64,000 nucleotides of DNA from Streptomyces endocoffeicus (lineage in GTDB: Bacteria > Actinomycetota > Actinomycetes > Streptomycetales > Streptomycetaceae): the NCBI RefSeq assembly GCF_016741935.1, contig NZ_JAERRG010000011.1, positions 186,001 to 250,000 of the forward strand, written 5' to 3'. Both the position numbers and the translations under genes were made by a program. The notes under the pieces are model-generated. The model searched no databases and was not told the origin of the DNA. It was given only the letters and a program-made list of their open reading frames with translations. The stretch's first letter is position 1, and each line of letters starts with the position of its first letter. Shown in pieces: positions 8,333-17,815 of the stretch.

Positions 8333-9994
8333 TCACGCCAGCCCCTCGGCCAGCGGCCCCAGCGCCAGCGCCGGGAAGTACGTCAGACCGGTGATGATCA
8401 GGATCGCGCCCACCAACAACCCGGTGAACAGCGGCTTCTCGGTGCGCAGCGTGCCCGCGGTGGCCGGGACCGGCCGCTGCCCGGCGAGCGAGCCCGCGAG
8501 CGCCAGCACGAAGACCATGGGCATGAAGCGGCCGAGCAGCATCGCGAGCCCGGTCGTGGTGTTGTACCAGTCGGTGTTCGCGTTCAGACCGGCGAAGGCC
8601 GAGCCGTTGTTGTTCGAGGCGGAGGTGAAGGCGTACAGCACCTCGGAGAAGCCGTGCGCACCGGAGTTGAGCATCGAGTCCGGCGGTGTCGGCAGGGCCA
8701 TGGAGGCGGCGGTGAAGATCAGCACCAGCGCCGGGGTGACCAGGATGTAGCAGGCCGCCAGCTTGATCTCACGGGGACCGATCTTCTTGCCCAGGTACTC
8801 GGGCGTACGGCCGACCATCAGCCCGGCGATGAACACCGCGATGATCGCCATGATCAGCATCCCGTAGAGGCCGGAGCCCACCCCGCCGGGCGCGATCTCG
8901 CCCAGCATCATGCCGAGCATGGTGATACCGCCGCCCAGGCCGGTGAAGGAGGAGTGGAAGGAGTCCACCGCTCCGGTCGAGGTGAGCGTGGTCGACACCC
9001 CGAAGAGCGCCGAGCCGCCGACCCCGAAGCGGGTCTCCTTGCCCTCCATCGCACCACCGGCGGCCTGCAGCGCCGGGCCATGGTGGGCGAACTCGGTCCA
9101 CATCATCAGGGCGACGAAGCCGACCCAGATGGTGACCATGGTCGCCAGGATCGCGTAGCCCTGCTTGACCGAGCCGACCATGACGCCGAAGGTCCGGGTC
9201 AGCGCCAGCGGGATGACCAGGATCAGGAAGATCTCGAAGAGGTTGGTGAACGGGGTCGGGTTCTCGAACGGGTGGGCGCTGTTGGCGTTGAAGTATCCGC
9301 CGCCGTTGGTGCCCAGCTCCTTGATGGCCTCCTGCGAGGCCACGGCGCCGCCGTTCCACTGCTGCGAGCCGCCCATGAACTGGCCGACCTCGTGAATGCC
9401 GGAGAAGTTCTGGATCGCCCCGCAGGCGACCAGCACTACGGCGGCGACCGCGGCCACCGGCACCAGGACGCGGACCGTGCCGCGCACCAGATCGGCCCAG
9501 AAGTTCCCGAGCTCACCGGTGCGCGAGCGCGCGAAACCGCGCACCAGCGCCACCGCGACGGCGATGCCCACCGCCGCCGACACGAAGTTCTGCACGGCCA
9601 GACCGGCGGTCTGCACGACGTGGCCCATGGCCTGCTCGCCGGAGTACGACTGCCAGTTGGTGTTCGTCACAAAGGACGCGGCCGTGTCGAAGGCCTGCGC
9701 GGGCTCGATCGAGGAGAACCCCAGCGAACCGGGCAGGCCGCCCTGGAGCCGCTGCAACAGATAGAGGAAGAGCACCCCGGCCGCCGAGAAGGCCAGCACC
9801 CCGCGCAGATACGCGGTCCAGCGCATCTCGGTGTCGGGGTTGGCACCGATGCCCTTGTAGATCCACTTCTCCACCCGCACATGCTTCTCGGAGGAGTAGA
9901 CCCTGGCCATGTAGTTGCCGAGGGGGACATAGGCGAGCGCCAGTGCCCCTATGAGGGCGAGCAGCTGTAGCACGCCGGCGAGTACGGGACTCAT
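8333..9994 (-). CDS. kdpA: Potassium-transporting ATPase subunit A
   Basis: KdpA is the channel-like subunit that binds and selects K+. The 553-residue protein has about ten hydrophobic segments and four degenerate selectivity-filter loops of the family: VTNTNWQSYSGE, ELGTNGGGYFNANSAHPFEN, TSTGAVDSFHSSFTGLGG and SASNNNGSAFAG. It lies between kdpF and kdpB in the operon, and its stop overlaps the longer kdpB start. Length and motifs are complete. Confidence 0.95.
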   Translation of the reverse strand: MSPVLAGVLQLLALIGALALAYVPLGNYMARVYSSEKHVRVEKWIYKGIGANPDTEMRWTAYLRGVLAFSAAGVLFLYLLQRLQGGLPGSLGFSSIEPAQAFDTAASFVTNTNWQSYSGEQAMGHVVQTAGLAVQNFVSAAVGIAVAVALVRGFARSRTGELGNFWADLVRGTVRVLVPVAAVAAVVLVACGAIQNFSGIHEVGQFMGGSQQWNGGAVASQEAIKELGTNGGGYFNANSAHPFENPTPFTNLFEIFLILVIPLALTRTFGVMVGSVKQGYAILATMVTIWVGFVALMMWTEFAHHGPALQAAGGAMEGKETRFGVGGSALFGVSTTLTSTGAVDSFHSSFTGLGGGITMLGMMLGEIAPGGVGSGLYGMLIMAIIAVFIAGLMVGRTPEYLGKKIGPREIKLAACYILVTPALVLIFTAASMALPTPPDSMLNSGAHGFSEVLYAFTSASNNNGSAFAGLNANTDWYNTTTGLAMLLGRFMPMVFVLALAGSLAGQRPVPATAGTLRTEKPLFTGLLVGAILIITGLTYFPALALGPLAEGLA

Positions 9995-10002
9995 GCTGGT
10001 TC

Positions 10003-10092
10003 TCAGAACCTCTCCGGGAAGATCAGGGCGAGGACGAGATAGCCCAGCAGGGCGACGGCCACGATCAGGCCGACGACGTTTTCGACGGTCAC
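10003..10092 (-). CDS. kdpF: Potassium-transporting ATPase small subunit F
   Basis: KdpF is a one-helix peptide of the Kdp complex that stabilises it. The 29-residue product, VTVENVVGLIVAVALLGYLV followed by LALIFPERF, has the family's helix and its typical PERF end. The GTG start overlaps the stop of the preceding 27-residue ORF (GTGA), and kdpA begins only eight bases after its stop. Its small size often hides it from automatic annotation. Confidence 0.9.
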   Translation of the reverse strand: MTVENVVGLIVAVALLGYLVLALIFPERF

Positions 10093-10172
10093 AGCTTCGT
10101 CACCCCTTTGGCGACAAAGGCCACCAGCGCGAACACCGCGATCGTGGCGACGACGAAGGCCACATCGGCCAT
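10089..10172 (-). CDS. 27-residue membrane peptide at the head of the kdp operon
   Basis: The peptide begins MADVAFVVATIAVFALVAFV and ends AKGVTKL. It has one transmembrane helix and a basic C-terminus. GGAG stands at proper spacing before the ATG, and its stop overlaps the kdpF GTG, so it is translated with the pump genes. It resembles a second KdpF-like helix but lacks the PERF end. It may be an extra small subunit or a translational leader. From memory, similar peptides precede kdpF in other Streptomyces; the function is not known to me. Confidence 0.7.
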   Translation of the reverse strand: MADVAFVVATIAVFALVAFVAKGVTKL

Positions 10173-10291
10173 CGCGAACTCCTGGAAAGAGGTCGGGGAG
10201 ATCCGCGAACAGCGGATCGAACGGACAACGCAAGAAGGAAACCCCGCCCCATGGCCGGATCCGACCGTCGTTGACGGGTCCCATACGGCGA

Positions 10292-10560
10292 TCAGCACGC
10301 CTTTGACGCGGCCCTTACGGGCGCTACGGCGAGGGGTGGCCGGAACCGATCGTTCTGCCGCCGAGGGGCCGCGCGAGGCGCCGCAGGACGGCGCGAGGCG
10401 GCGTGGGTGGCGTGGGTGGCGTCACCGGCTCGAGCAGCGCGGGCGGCGGCCAACAGCGCGCTCAGCCCCCTGCGGTCGCAGAACGTCAGCCCACCGAGGT
10501 CGACGACCACTACACGGTTCTTTCCGGTCCACCCTGATCGTCTCGTGTACCGGCACGGCG
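10292..10560 (-). pseudogene. STAS-domain (anti-sigma antagonist) remnant
   Basis: The minus strand reads RVVVVDLGGLTFCDRRGLSA then LLAAARAARA. This is the core strand-loop-helix of STAS domains such as SpoIIAA/BldG. The upstream half of the domain is missing or frame-shifted, and the downstream half gives way to Arg/Pro-rich sequence. The normally phosphorylated residue after FCD is Arg instead of Ser/Thr. No start with a ribosome-binding site fits. It is most likely a decayed gene. Confidence 0.5.
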
Positions 10561-10688
10561 CCCCCTTGGTGTGAGGCAGCCTGAAGGGCCTGGCCGGGGT
10601 TGAGGAACTGTTCTGCGGAGTCGGGCGCTTCGGGCGCTCGGAAACGCGCTATTGGCGGCGACACGGCCGTCCGTGCCCCCTGTGTACG

Positions 10689-10706
10689 TACTACGCTCGG
10701 ATAGTA
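10689..10706. promoter_or_regulatory. BlaI-type operator abutting the blaI start codon
   Basis: TACTACGCTCGGATAGTA has TACTA/TAGTA arms and ends one base before the ATG. It closely matches the two sites before the methyltransferase gene, and resembles the TACTACA/TGTAGTA operators of staphylococcal MecI/BlaI. It probably mediates autorepression. Its position suggests a leaderless or near-leaderless transcript. Confidence 0.7.
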
Positions 10707-10707
10707 A

Positions 10708-11082
10708 ATGATGTCTCGGAAAGGCGATGTGTTGGCTCTGGGGCCACTCGAAAGCGAGATCATGCGGGTGTGCTGGGACGCAGACACTCCAGTGACCGTG
10801 CGTGACGTACTCGGCACGCTCAACGCCGCCCGGAGTCGGCCGTTGGCTTACACCACGGTCATGACATCGATGGGTCGCCTCGCGGACAAGGGCGCGCTCG
10901 ACCGGACACGAGTGGGACGTGGCTTCATGTACACGCCTGCCGTCGCGGATGAGGCCGCGCTAGCCGTGCGGGAGGTTCTGCGTACTCACGGGAACGCCGC
11001 GATCACCCACTTCGCCGCTGAGGCATCCGTCGACCCGGGGCTGCGCGACAGGCTACGGCGCCTTCTGGAGGACTCGCCGTGA
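10708..11082 (+). CDS. BlaI/MecI/CopY family repressor (first copy)
   Basis: This 124-residue winged-helix repressor has the family layout. LGPLESEIMRVCWDADTPVTV and VRDVLGTLN lead into the recognition helix region AYTTVMTSMGRLADKGAL. The wing follows (RTRVGRGFMYTPAV), then a C-terminal dimerisation part that the paired protease would cleave. It overlaps the M56 protease gene by GTGA. The palindrome at its own start and the two before the methyltransferase gene indicate its regulon. Two adjacent ATG codons are possible starts. Confidence 0.88.
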   Translation: MMSRKGDVLALGPLESEIMRVCWDADTPVTVRDVLGTLNAARSRPLAYTTVMTSMGRLADKGALDRTRVGRGFMYTPAVADEAALAVREVLRTHGNAAITHFAAEASVDPGLRDRLRRLLEDSP

Positions 11083-11957
11083 GTGACGAGCCACCCGACA
11101 CCGGAAACCGGGCATTCTGGGCATTGGTCGGCTTCTCTCTGACCGTCCGGGTCGGGGTTGCGTATCTCGCATGCTGCCTGACCTCGGCTCTCGTGCGGCA
11201 GGTCAGCCACCGCGGTGCCGGTGCCCTCCTGTCCGTCTCGGTCTGGGCCGGCGTGACATTACTGGCGCTGGCCGCCGCCGGGACGGCGCGGTCGGCGGCG
11301 CGTGTGTGGCGTGGGCTGCGCGCGACCCTCGGCGTGATACGGGCGGTACGCTCCGGCGCGGTGGATGCGAGCCCGGCAGTACGCGCCGCCTCGGAGCGGG
11401 CCGGGCTGGCCTCACGCGTGAAGCTCACCAAGAGCGCCGATCCGTTCGCGTTCACCTACGGCTTGCTCTTCCCTCAGGTCGTTGTCAGCAGCGGGCTGGT
11501 GGCGATCGCGACGCCAGAGGAACTCGCGGCGGTCCTCTCCCACGAGCACGAGCATGTACGAAGCCGTGACCCGCTCAAGGCCCTGATCTCCACCGCCCTC
11601 GCCACCCGAAATTTCACCCTCCCGCTCCTGGAGCATCTGCGCGCGGTCTTTGTCTTCGGCCGGGAACTGGCAGCGGACCGGCGCGCCGTGGCCCGCTGCG
11701 GGACCTCTGCCGTAGCGGGGGCACTGCTGAAAGCCGCCGACGCCCCTCGATGGGCGCGCGCGGCCCCGGCCGCGGCTATGAGCGGGACGGACCAACTCGA
11801 GGCGCGTATCACCCAATTGGAAGCCGGTTGGCCACCACGTCCGGCTCCACCCACTCCTCGACATGTGTTCGCCACCCTCACCGGAGTCGCGGTTTACGTT
11901 TGGGCACTCACCGGTTCGGCAGCGCTGATCGCTACCGGCTGGACCTGTAGGGGATAG
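11079..11957 (+). CDS. M56/BlaR1-like membrane metalloprotease (first copy)
   Basis: The 292-residue membrane protein has several hydrophobic helices and the zinc site SHEHEHVRSRD (HExxH) near residue 155. A downstream ELAADRRAV segment supplies the usual third ligand region. Proteins of this group cleave their partner BlaI-type repressor when they sense a signal. It lacks the C-terminal penicillin-binding sensor of true BlaR1, so the signal is probably not a beta-lactam. The GTG start overlaps the blaI stop. A last helix precedes the C-terminus (TWTCRG-like end). Confidence 0.85.
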   Translation: MSDEPPDTGNRAFWALVGFSLTVRVGVAYLACCLTSALVRQVSHRGAGALLSVSVWAGVTLLALAAAGTARSAARVWRGLRATLGVIRAVRSGAVDASPAVRAASERAGLASRVKLTKSADPFAFTYGLLFPQVVVSSGLVAIATPEELAAVLSHEHEHVRSRDPLKALISTALATRNFTLPLLEHLRAVFVFGRELAADRRAVARCGTSAVAGALLKAADAPRWARAAPAAAMSGTDQLEARITQLEAGWPPRPAPPTPRHVFATLTGVAVYVWALTGSAALIATGWTCRG

Positions 11958-11971
11958 AGGTAACGCGGGTT

Positions 11972-12010
11972 CTACTACGCGGGGATAGTAGATACTACGA
12001 ATGCGTAGTA
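11972..12010. promoter_or_regulatory. Two adjacent BlaI-type operators upstream of methyltransferase
   Basis: Two palindromes stand in tandem. CTACTACGCGGGGATAGTAG (11972-11991) has CTACTA/TAGTAG arms. The second (11993-12010) has TACTACG and CGTAGTA arms around AATG. Both match the site at the blaI start. They lie 31 bp before the methyltransferase ATG and link that gene to the first BlaI-M56 pair. Confidence 0.75.
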
Positions 12011-12041
12011 GGTTGGTGGCGCAAGGAAAGGAGTTGTCACC

Positions 12042-12695
12042 ATGGTCATCGCTGCCGCCAAGCAATCGCGCATCAGGCACCCGCTGTTCGCCCGCATCTA
12101 CCCGAAGATCAACGCGTTCGCGGAAGCCCATGGCGCGCTGGAACACCGTGCGGAACTACTGGCCGGTGTCACTGGTCGGGTGATGGAAATCGGCGCGGGC
12201 ACCGGCGCGAACTTCTCGCACTACCCACCACGGGTGGAGCAGGTCATCGCGGTCGAGCCGGAGTCGCGGCTGCGCAAGGTCGCCGAACGAGCGGCGGCCG
12301 ACGCTCCTGTGCCGGTGGAGGTCCGGGCAGGCCGGGCAGAAGCGCTGCCGATGCCGGACGAGTCGGTGGACGCGGTGGTGGTCTCTCTCGTCTTGTGCAG
12401 CATCGCCGATACGCCGCAGGCCCTCAAGGAGGCCGCCCGTGTTCTGCGGCCGGGCGGGCACCTGCACTTCTATGAACACACCCGCGCAACGGACCGCCGG
12501 CTCGCCCGCAGGCAGCGCATCCTGAACGTGGCATGGCCCCTGCTCGCCGGGGGCTGCAGCCTCGTCAAGGACCCTGAGCGGGCCATCGCGGACTCCGGCT
12601 TCGTCATCGAAAAGGCACGGCACTTCGACTTTCTCATCAATGGCCGCACCACGCCGAGTTCTCCCTGTGTCATCGGCGTCGCCCGCAAGGGGTAG
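12042..12695 (+). CDS. Class I SAM-dependent methyltransferase under BlaI-type control
   Basis: The 217-residue protein carries SAM motif I VMEIGAGTGANF, a motif II acidic residue in IAVEPESR, the DAVVVSLVLCSI segment and the post-motif RVLRPGGHLHFYEH. The C-terminal half resembles METTL7/phospholipid-type methyltransferases, but the substrate cannot be deduced. A good AAGGAG precedes the ATG. Two BlaI-type operators sit immediately upstream, so the enzyme is probably the output gene of the neighbouring BlaI-M56 sensor. Confidence 0.82.
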   Translation: MVIAAAKQSRIRHPLFARIYPKINAFAEAHGALEHRAELLAGVTGRVMEIGAGTGANFSHYPPRVEQVIAVEPESRLRKVAERAAADAPVPVEVRAGRAEALPMPDESVDAVVVSLVLCSIADTPQALKEAARVLRPGGHLHFYEHTRATDRRLARRQRILNVAWPLLAGGCSLVKDPERAIADSGFVIEKARHFDFLINGRTTPSSPCVIGVARKG

Positions 12696-13035
12696 GCGGT
12701 TGGGTGAAGTGTCCGGCGATCGGCCCGCCGCTTCGCGCACCCGCCCCGGCGTCGGCAAGACGTCGACGGTGGGGACTGGTGACCGCCGGCGCCGTCATCC
12801 CCGCCACGCGGGGAATCGCCGCGGTCATTACGTCCAGTCTGTGGCGTGCAGGTGCGTCACAACAGGGGCGTCACAAGGGGAGCTGGTATCCGCTGACCCA
12901 GCTCTGCATGGCGCTGATCATTTGCCTCCACAGGTCACTGACCTGCAGTAGGCCGACCGGTACGAGCAGGGCCCCACCTGTGCGCATGACGCCACGGGCG
13001 TGCCGACGGCTGCCGCGACCGATGGCGGGGGAACT
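12696..13035. other. Degenerate gap containing a CcdA-like 3' fragment
   Basis: This 340-bp gap has no intact gene. Its right part encodes, on the minus strand, a short C-terminal piece of a CcdA-type protein (separate entry). The left part (12696-12870) has no recognisable coding or repeat structure. Confidence 0.4.
12871..13030 (-). pseudogene. Fragment of a CcdA-like cytochrome c biogenesis protein
   Basis: About 50 codons to a TGA stop read RHARGVMRTGGALLVPVGLL then QVSDLWRQMISAMQSWVSGY. This is typical of the last transmembrane helix and tail of CcdA/DsbD-type thiol transporters (VMRxGGALLxxVGLLxVTGLW). Upstream the frame dissolves into Arg/Pro-rich sequence and no start exists. It is a 3' remnant, relevant because the island carries other thiol and copper genes. 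Confidence 0.5.
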
Positions 13036-13389
13036 GTGGGGTCGACTCCCGTGTGGCGCTTCGCGGTTGCGGCGCTGGCTGTCTACTTCCTGTTGTCGAT
13101 CGGCGCATCCGTGTGGGCGCGGGTTCGGGGCACCGGTAGGGGTGGTACGGCTGAAAGCCGGGAGGGCGGCCGAGGTCGCGACTGGGGGCGCTGGCTGCTC
13201 TCCATGCCGGACACGGTGATTGTCTTCCTGGTCTCCTTGACGATCTCCGTGTGGGACAGGACCCGGACCGGGGAGCGGGCGGGCCAGGGCCGCCGTCGCA
13301 AGCTCGGCGCCGCACCGGACGCGGCGCTGGCAGCACACATCGGCATGGGTGGAACCATGTCCACGATGCTCTTGATGATGGTCGTCTGA
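13036..13389 (+). CDS. Small membrane protein, DUF5134-like
   Basis: The 117-residue product starts from GTG behind GGGGGA. It has an N-terminal helix (WRFAVAALAVYFLLSIGAS), a basic/Gly-rich linker, a second hydrophobic stretch (TVIVFLVSLTIS) and a Met-rich end (HIGMGGTMSTMLLMMVV). The His/Met-rich C-terminal helix recalls DUF5134-type proteins found next to copper genes. Codon use is less biased than in its neighbours and it overlaps decayed DNA, so it may itself be a decaying gene. Confidence 0.4.
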   Translation: MGSTPVWRFAVAALAVYFLLSIGASVWARVRGTGRGGTAESREGGRGRDWGRWLLSMPDTVIVFLVSLTISVWDRTRTGERAGQGRRRKLGAAPDAALAAHIGMGGTMSTMLLMMVV

Positions 13390-13688
13390 CGGTGTCGGTT
13401 CCTGCGTGCGTACCCGGAAGCCGACCCCGGCGAGCGGCGCGAAGCCGGCGTTCGGTCAGAGATTCGGTCAGCGGGGCGAGGACCTGAGTCACTGGTCTGG
13501 TGCCGAGGAGGGCGGGGCCGCGCCACTTCCCGGTGTCTGGTCGCATTTCTGCCTCGCTGAACAAGATCTGTGGTCAGCGCCACAGGTGCGGAAGATACCC
13601 CCTAGGGGTATCTTGGCTGTCGTTGGAGGGCGGGGGAACCCGCCCTCTGGCGGACGACCGCATGCAACGACACCCCGAGGGAGAAGCC
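13390..13688. other. copZ upstream region
   Basis: This 299-bp gap contains the CsoR-type palindrome (separate entry) about 75 bp before copZ, and no recognisable gene. GAGGGAGAAGCC supplies the copZ ribosome-binding site. Confidence 0.5.
13593..13613. promoter_or_regulatory. CsoR-type copper operator
   Basis: The arms AGATACCCC and GGGGTATCT flank CTA. This matches the ATACCCC...GGGGTAT palindromes bound by the copper-sensing repressor CsoR in actinobacteria. It precedes copZ-copA, so these genes should be induced when Cu(I) releases CsoR. No csoR gene lies in the window. Confidence 0.85.
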
Positions 13689-13985
13689 ATGACCTCACAG
13701 ACCACCTCCGGCTCCTGCTGCAGCTCCGACGGTTCCTGCGGCTCCGGTACCAAGGCCGACGTCCAGGGCGCCGGCGTCACCACCGTGTACAAGGTGCCCG
13801 GTATGACCTGCGGCCACTGCGAGGGCGCGATCTCCCAGGAGATATCCGCGCTGGACGGCGTCACCGCGGTCAAGGCCGTCGCCGCCTCCGGTGAGGTGAG
13901 CGTCACCTCCAGTGCTCCTCTCGACGAGGGGGCCGTCCGCGCCGCCGTCGACGAGGCCGGGTACGAGCTCGTCGGCACCGCCTGA
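13689..13985 (+). CDS. copZ: Copper chaperone, heavy-metal-associated domain
   Basis: CopZ carries Cu(I) in the cytosol and hands it to CopA. The 98-residue protein has the HMA metal site GMTCGHC (Cys41, Cys44) and a complete ferredoxin-like fold (AISQEISALDGVTAVKAVAA, then DEAGYELVGTA). Unusually, a Cys-rich N-terminal extension (SCCSSDGSCGSG, Cys10, Cys11, Cys17) precedes the domain and could bind extra copper. The ATG follows GAGGGAGAAGCC. It is the first gene behind the CsoR-type operator, and copA follows 105 bp on. Confidence 0.93.
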   Translation: MTSQTTSGSCCSSDGSCGSGTKADVQGAGVTTVYKVPGMTCGHCEGAISQEISALDGVTAVKAVAASGEVSVTSSAPLDEGAVRAAVDEAGYELVGTA

Positions 13986-14090
13986 CTCAGCCCGCCACTT
14001 CCCTCAGGAACGCGAATTCCTTCCGGCCGGGACGTACCGCTCCGCTGATACGGACGCCGTGCGTCCCGGCCCCTCCCCAGGAGAACCTTC

Positions 14091-16355
<2,265 letters not shown>

Positions 16356-16409
16356 GTCGCGGACAGCACGAATAACGAGGGGCGGGTACACGGCCCCGCC
16401 CAGGAGAGG

Positions 16410-16431
16410 TGCCCGGTCGGTGGACCGGGCA
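16410..16431. terminator. Hairpin after copA
   Basis: The arms TGCCCGGTC and GACCGGGCA pair perfectly around GGTG, 55 bp beyond the copA stop. A second stem (GGGCGGG/CCCGCCC) lies just upstream. They separate copA from the convergent lgt transcript. Confidence 0.7.
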
Positions 16432-16498
16432 TCCGGCCGTCGAGGCGACAGCGCTCCGGGGCTGCCGCCCCGAGCCACTCATGCGGTGCAGTCGCGAC

Positions 16499-16738
16499 CT
16501 ATTTGGCGTCGAAGATACCGGCCCGCCATGCCCCGACGACGATGACGCAAATGCTTCCCACCAGGTAGAAGGGCGAATGGCCGCCCGGGAGGATCGTCAC
16601 GGTATCGGTGAACTCCTCGATCCAGTTGACCACCAACGTGATCAGGCTGAGCCCGAGAAGGGACCACCCGGCGATCCGAGAGGCCCGGGAGCGGGTGTGC
16701 AGTCGGCCCACCTTGATTTTTTGTGCTTCCTTGGTCAT
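16499..16738 (-). CDS. Small two-helix membrane protein coupled to lgt
   Basis: The 79-residue protein has two hydrophobic segments (SRIAGWSLLGLSLITLVVNW and SPFYLVGSICVIVVGAWRAG) joined by an acidic loop (IEEFTDTVTILPGG). It starts in an ATGA overlap with the lgt stop, so it is co-translated with Lgt. No family is recognised. It is probably an accessory membrane protein of the same response. Confidence 0.7.
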   Translation of the reverse strand: MTKEAQKIKVGRLHTRSRASRIAGWSLLGLSLITLVVNWIEEFTDTVTILPGGHSPFYLVGSICVIVVGAWRAGIFDAK

Positions 16739-17598
16739 ACCAGGGTTCTCTCTTCCGGGTCTGGGCGTGCGGATGCGGTGTCCGAGCCCATCGGGGCCTC
16801 GCGCTCACCGCGCCCCGCCGAACGGATAAGGAAGACCGCGGCCGCGGAGAAGACGGCGATCGAGGTCCAGTCATTGAGGCGAAGCCCAGCGAAGGTGTGG
16901 GCCTCGTCGATGCGCAGATACTCGATCCAGAAGCGGCCGACCGTGTACGCGGCGGCATAGAGGGCGAAGGTCTGGCCCCGCTTCAGGGCGAACCGCCGAC
17001 CGGCCCAGATCAGCAGGAGGGCGACGCCGATGTCCCACAGGAACTCGTACAGAAATGTCGGGTGGTACGTCGCGATATCGGGGCCGGCTCCTGGGCGATG
17101 CGCGGGGTCGATCCTCAGCCCCCACGGAAGCGTCGTTGGCCGCCCGTACAGCTCTTGATTGAACCAGTTGCCCCAGCGGCCGACGGCCTGGGCCAGGGCG
17201 AGGCCCGGTGCCACGGCGTCCGCGAAGTCGAGCAGGGAGACGCCTCGGCGTCGGCAGCCGATCCAGGCACCGAGCGCACCGAGCGCGACCGCGCCCCAGA
17301 TGCCCAGTCCGCCCTCCCAGATCCGCAGGGCCTTCCATGGATCGCCGCCTTCGCCGAAGTAGGCGTCGGGACTAGTGATCACGTGGTATAGACGGCCGCC
17401 GACGATGCCGAACGGAACGGCCCAAACCGCGATGTCGTCGACTTCGTGGCGGTCGTGCCCGCGGGCGGCCCAACGTCGTCGGGTAAGCCAAACGGCGACG
17501 ACGATACCCAGGATGATGCAGAGCGCGTACGCCCTCAGAGGCAGTGGCCCCAGGTGTACGACTCCTTGCGCCGGACTGGGCAGGTAAGCGAGTTGCAT
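16735..17598 (-). CDS. lgt: Prolipoprotein diacylglyceryl transferase (second-type Lgt)
   Basis: Lgt moves diacylglycerol from phosphatidylglycerol to the lipobox Cys of prolipoproteins, the first step of lipoprotein maturation. The 287-residue protein has the family signature GRWGNWFNQELYG, the PLPLRAYALCIILGI start, GGRLYHVITS, HPTFLYEFLWD and GRFWIEYLRIDE, with seven hydrophobic helices. Streptomyces usually have a housekeeping lgt elsewhere; this copy sits in an island with three lipoproteins or lipoprotein-like genes. No clear ribosome-binding site precedes the ATG; a TATGCT element just upstream suggests a leaderless transcript. A BlaI2-type operator stands 21 bp upstream. Confidence 0.93.
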   Translation of the reverse strand: MQLAYLPSPAQGVVHLGPLPLRAYALCIILGIVVAVWLTRRRWAARGHDRHEVDDIAVWAVPFGIVGGRLYHVITSPDAYFGEGGDPWKALRIWEGGLGIWGAVALGALGAWIGCRRRGVSLLDFADAVAPGLALAQAVGRWGNWFNQELYGRPTTLPWGLRIDPAHRPGAGPDIATYHPTFLYEFLWDIGVALLLIWAGRRFALKRGQTFALYAAAYTVGRFWIEYLRIDEAHTFAGLRLNDWTSIAVFSAAAVFLIRSAGRGEREAPMGSDTASARPDPEERTLV

Positions 17599-17618
17599 CC
17601 AGTCAGCATACGCTAAAC

Positions 17619-17635
17619 AGCTAAGCTACTTAGCT
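17619..17635. promoter_or_regulatory. Operator-like palindrome before lgt
   Basis: The arms AGCTAAG and CTTAGCT flank CTA in a perfect 7-3-7 palindrome, and an adjacent half-site GCTAAACAG lies between it and lgt. On the lgt strand the TAAGTAGCTTAGC core matches the palindromes at 17797 and 22248. It is a candidate site for the second BlaI-type repressor. Confidence 0.65.
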
Positions 17636-17657
17636 AATCCTTGACTCGATCACCTCC

Positions 17658-17681
17658 GGCACGGCCCCCGTGGGCCGTGCC
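17658..17681. terminator. 10-bp perfect hairpin upstream of lgt
   Basis: The arms GGCACGGCCC and GGGCCGTGCC pair around CCGT. It probably ends the M56 transcript coming from the right and so insulates the lgt promoter. Confidence 0.7.
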
Positions 17682-17796
17682 AGGAATGCCTTCCCTTCAC
17701 GCGCCTGGTGGTAGTGATCAGCATCGCACTCCAGGGCGCCGCGCCTGTGGCTCCGCCGCTTTGGCGACGTCCGGTCACTGTCCCCCCGCCATATTT

Positions 17797-17815
17797 CCGC
17801 TAAGTGGATTAGCGG
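17797..17815. promoter_or_regulatory. Operator-like palindrome facing the M56 gene
   Basis: The arms CCGCTAA and TTAGCGG flank GTGGA. Together with its surroundings (CATATTTCC before, GTATGCT after) it closely parallels the site at 22248 in the same orientation. On the plus strand TATGCT follows directly, so a promoter here would fire rightward, antisense to the M56 gene. Confidence 0.65.

Larger units (their letters stand above)
10173..10707. other. Gap between kdp operon and blaI-type gene
   Basis: This 535-bp gap holds the presumed kdp promoter at its left end. No KdpDE genes and no convincing c-di-AMP riboswitch consensus were seen. It also holds a relic of a STAS-domain gene (see separate entry), a short GGCGTGGGTGGCGTGGGTGGCG microrepeat near 10400, and the blaI operator at its right edge. 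No intact gene is present. Confidence 0.5.

Noticed and set aside
10173..10300. c-di-AMP (ydaO-type) riboswitch before kdp
   Set aside because: The conserved GGGGAC/GGGTGAATC elements of that class were not found in the leader.
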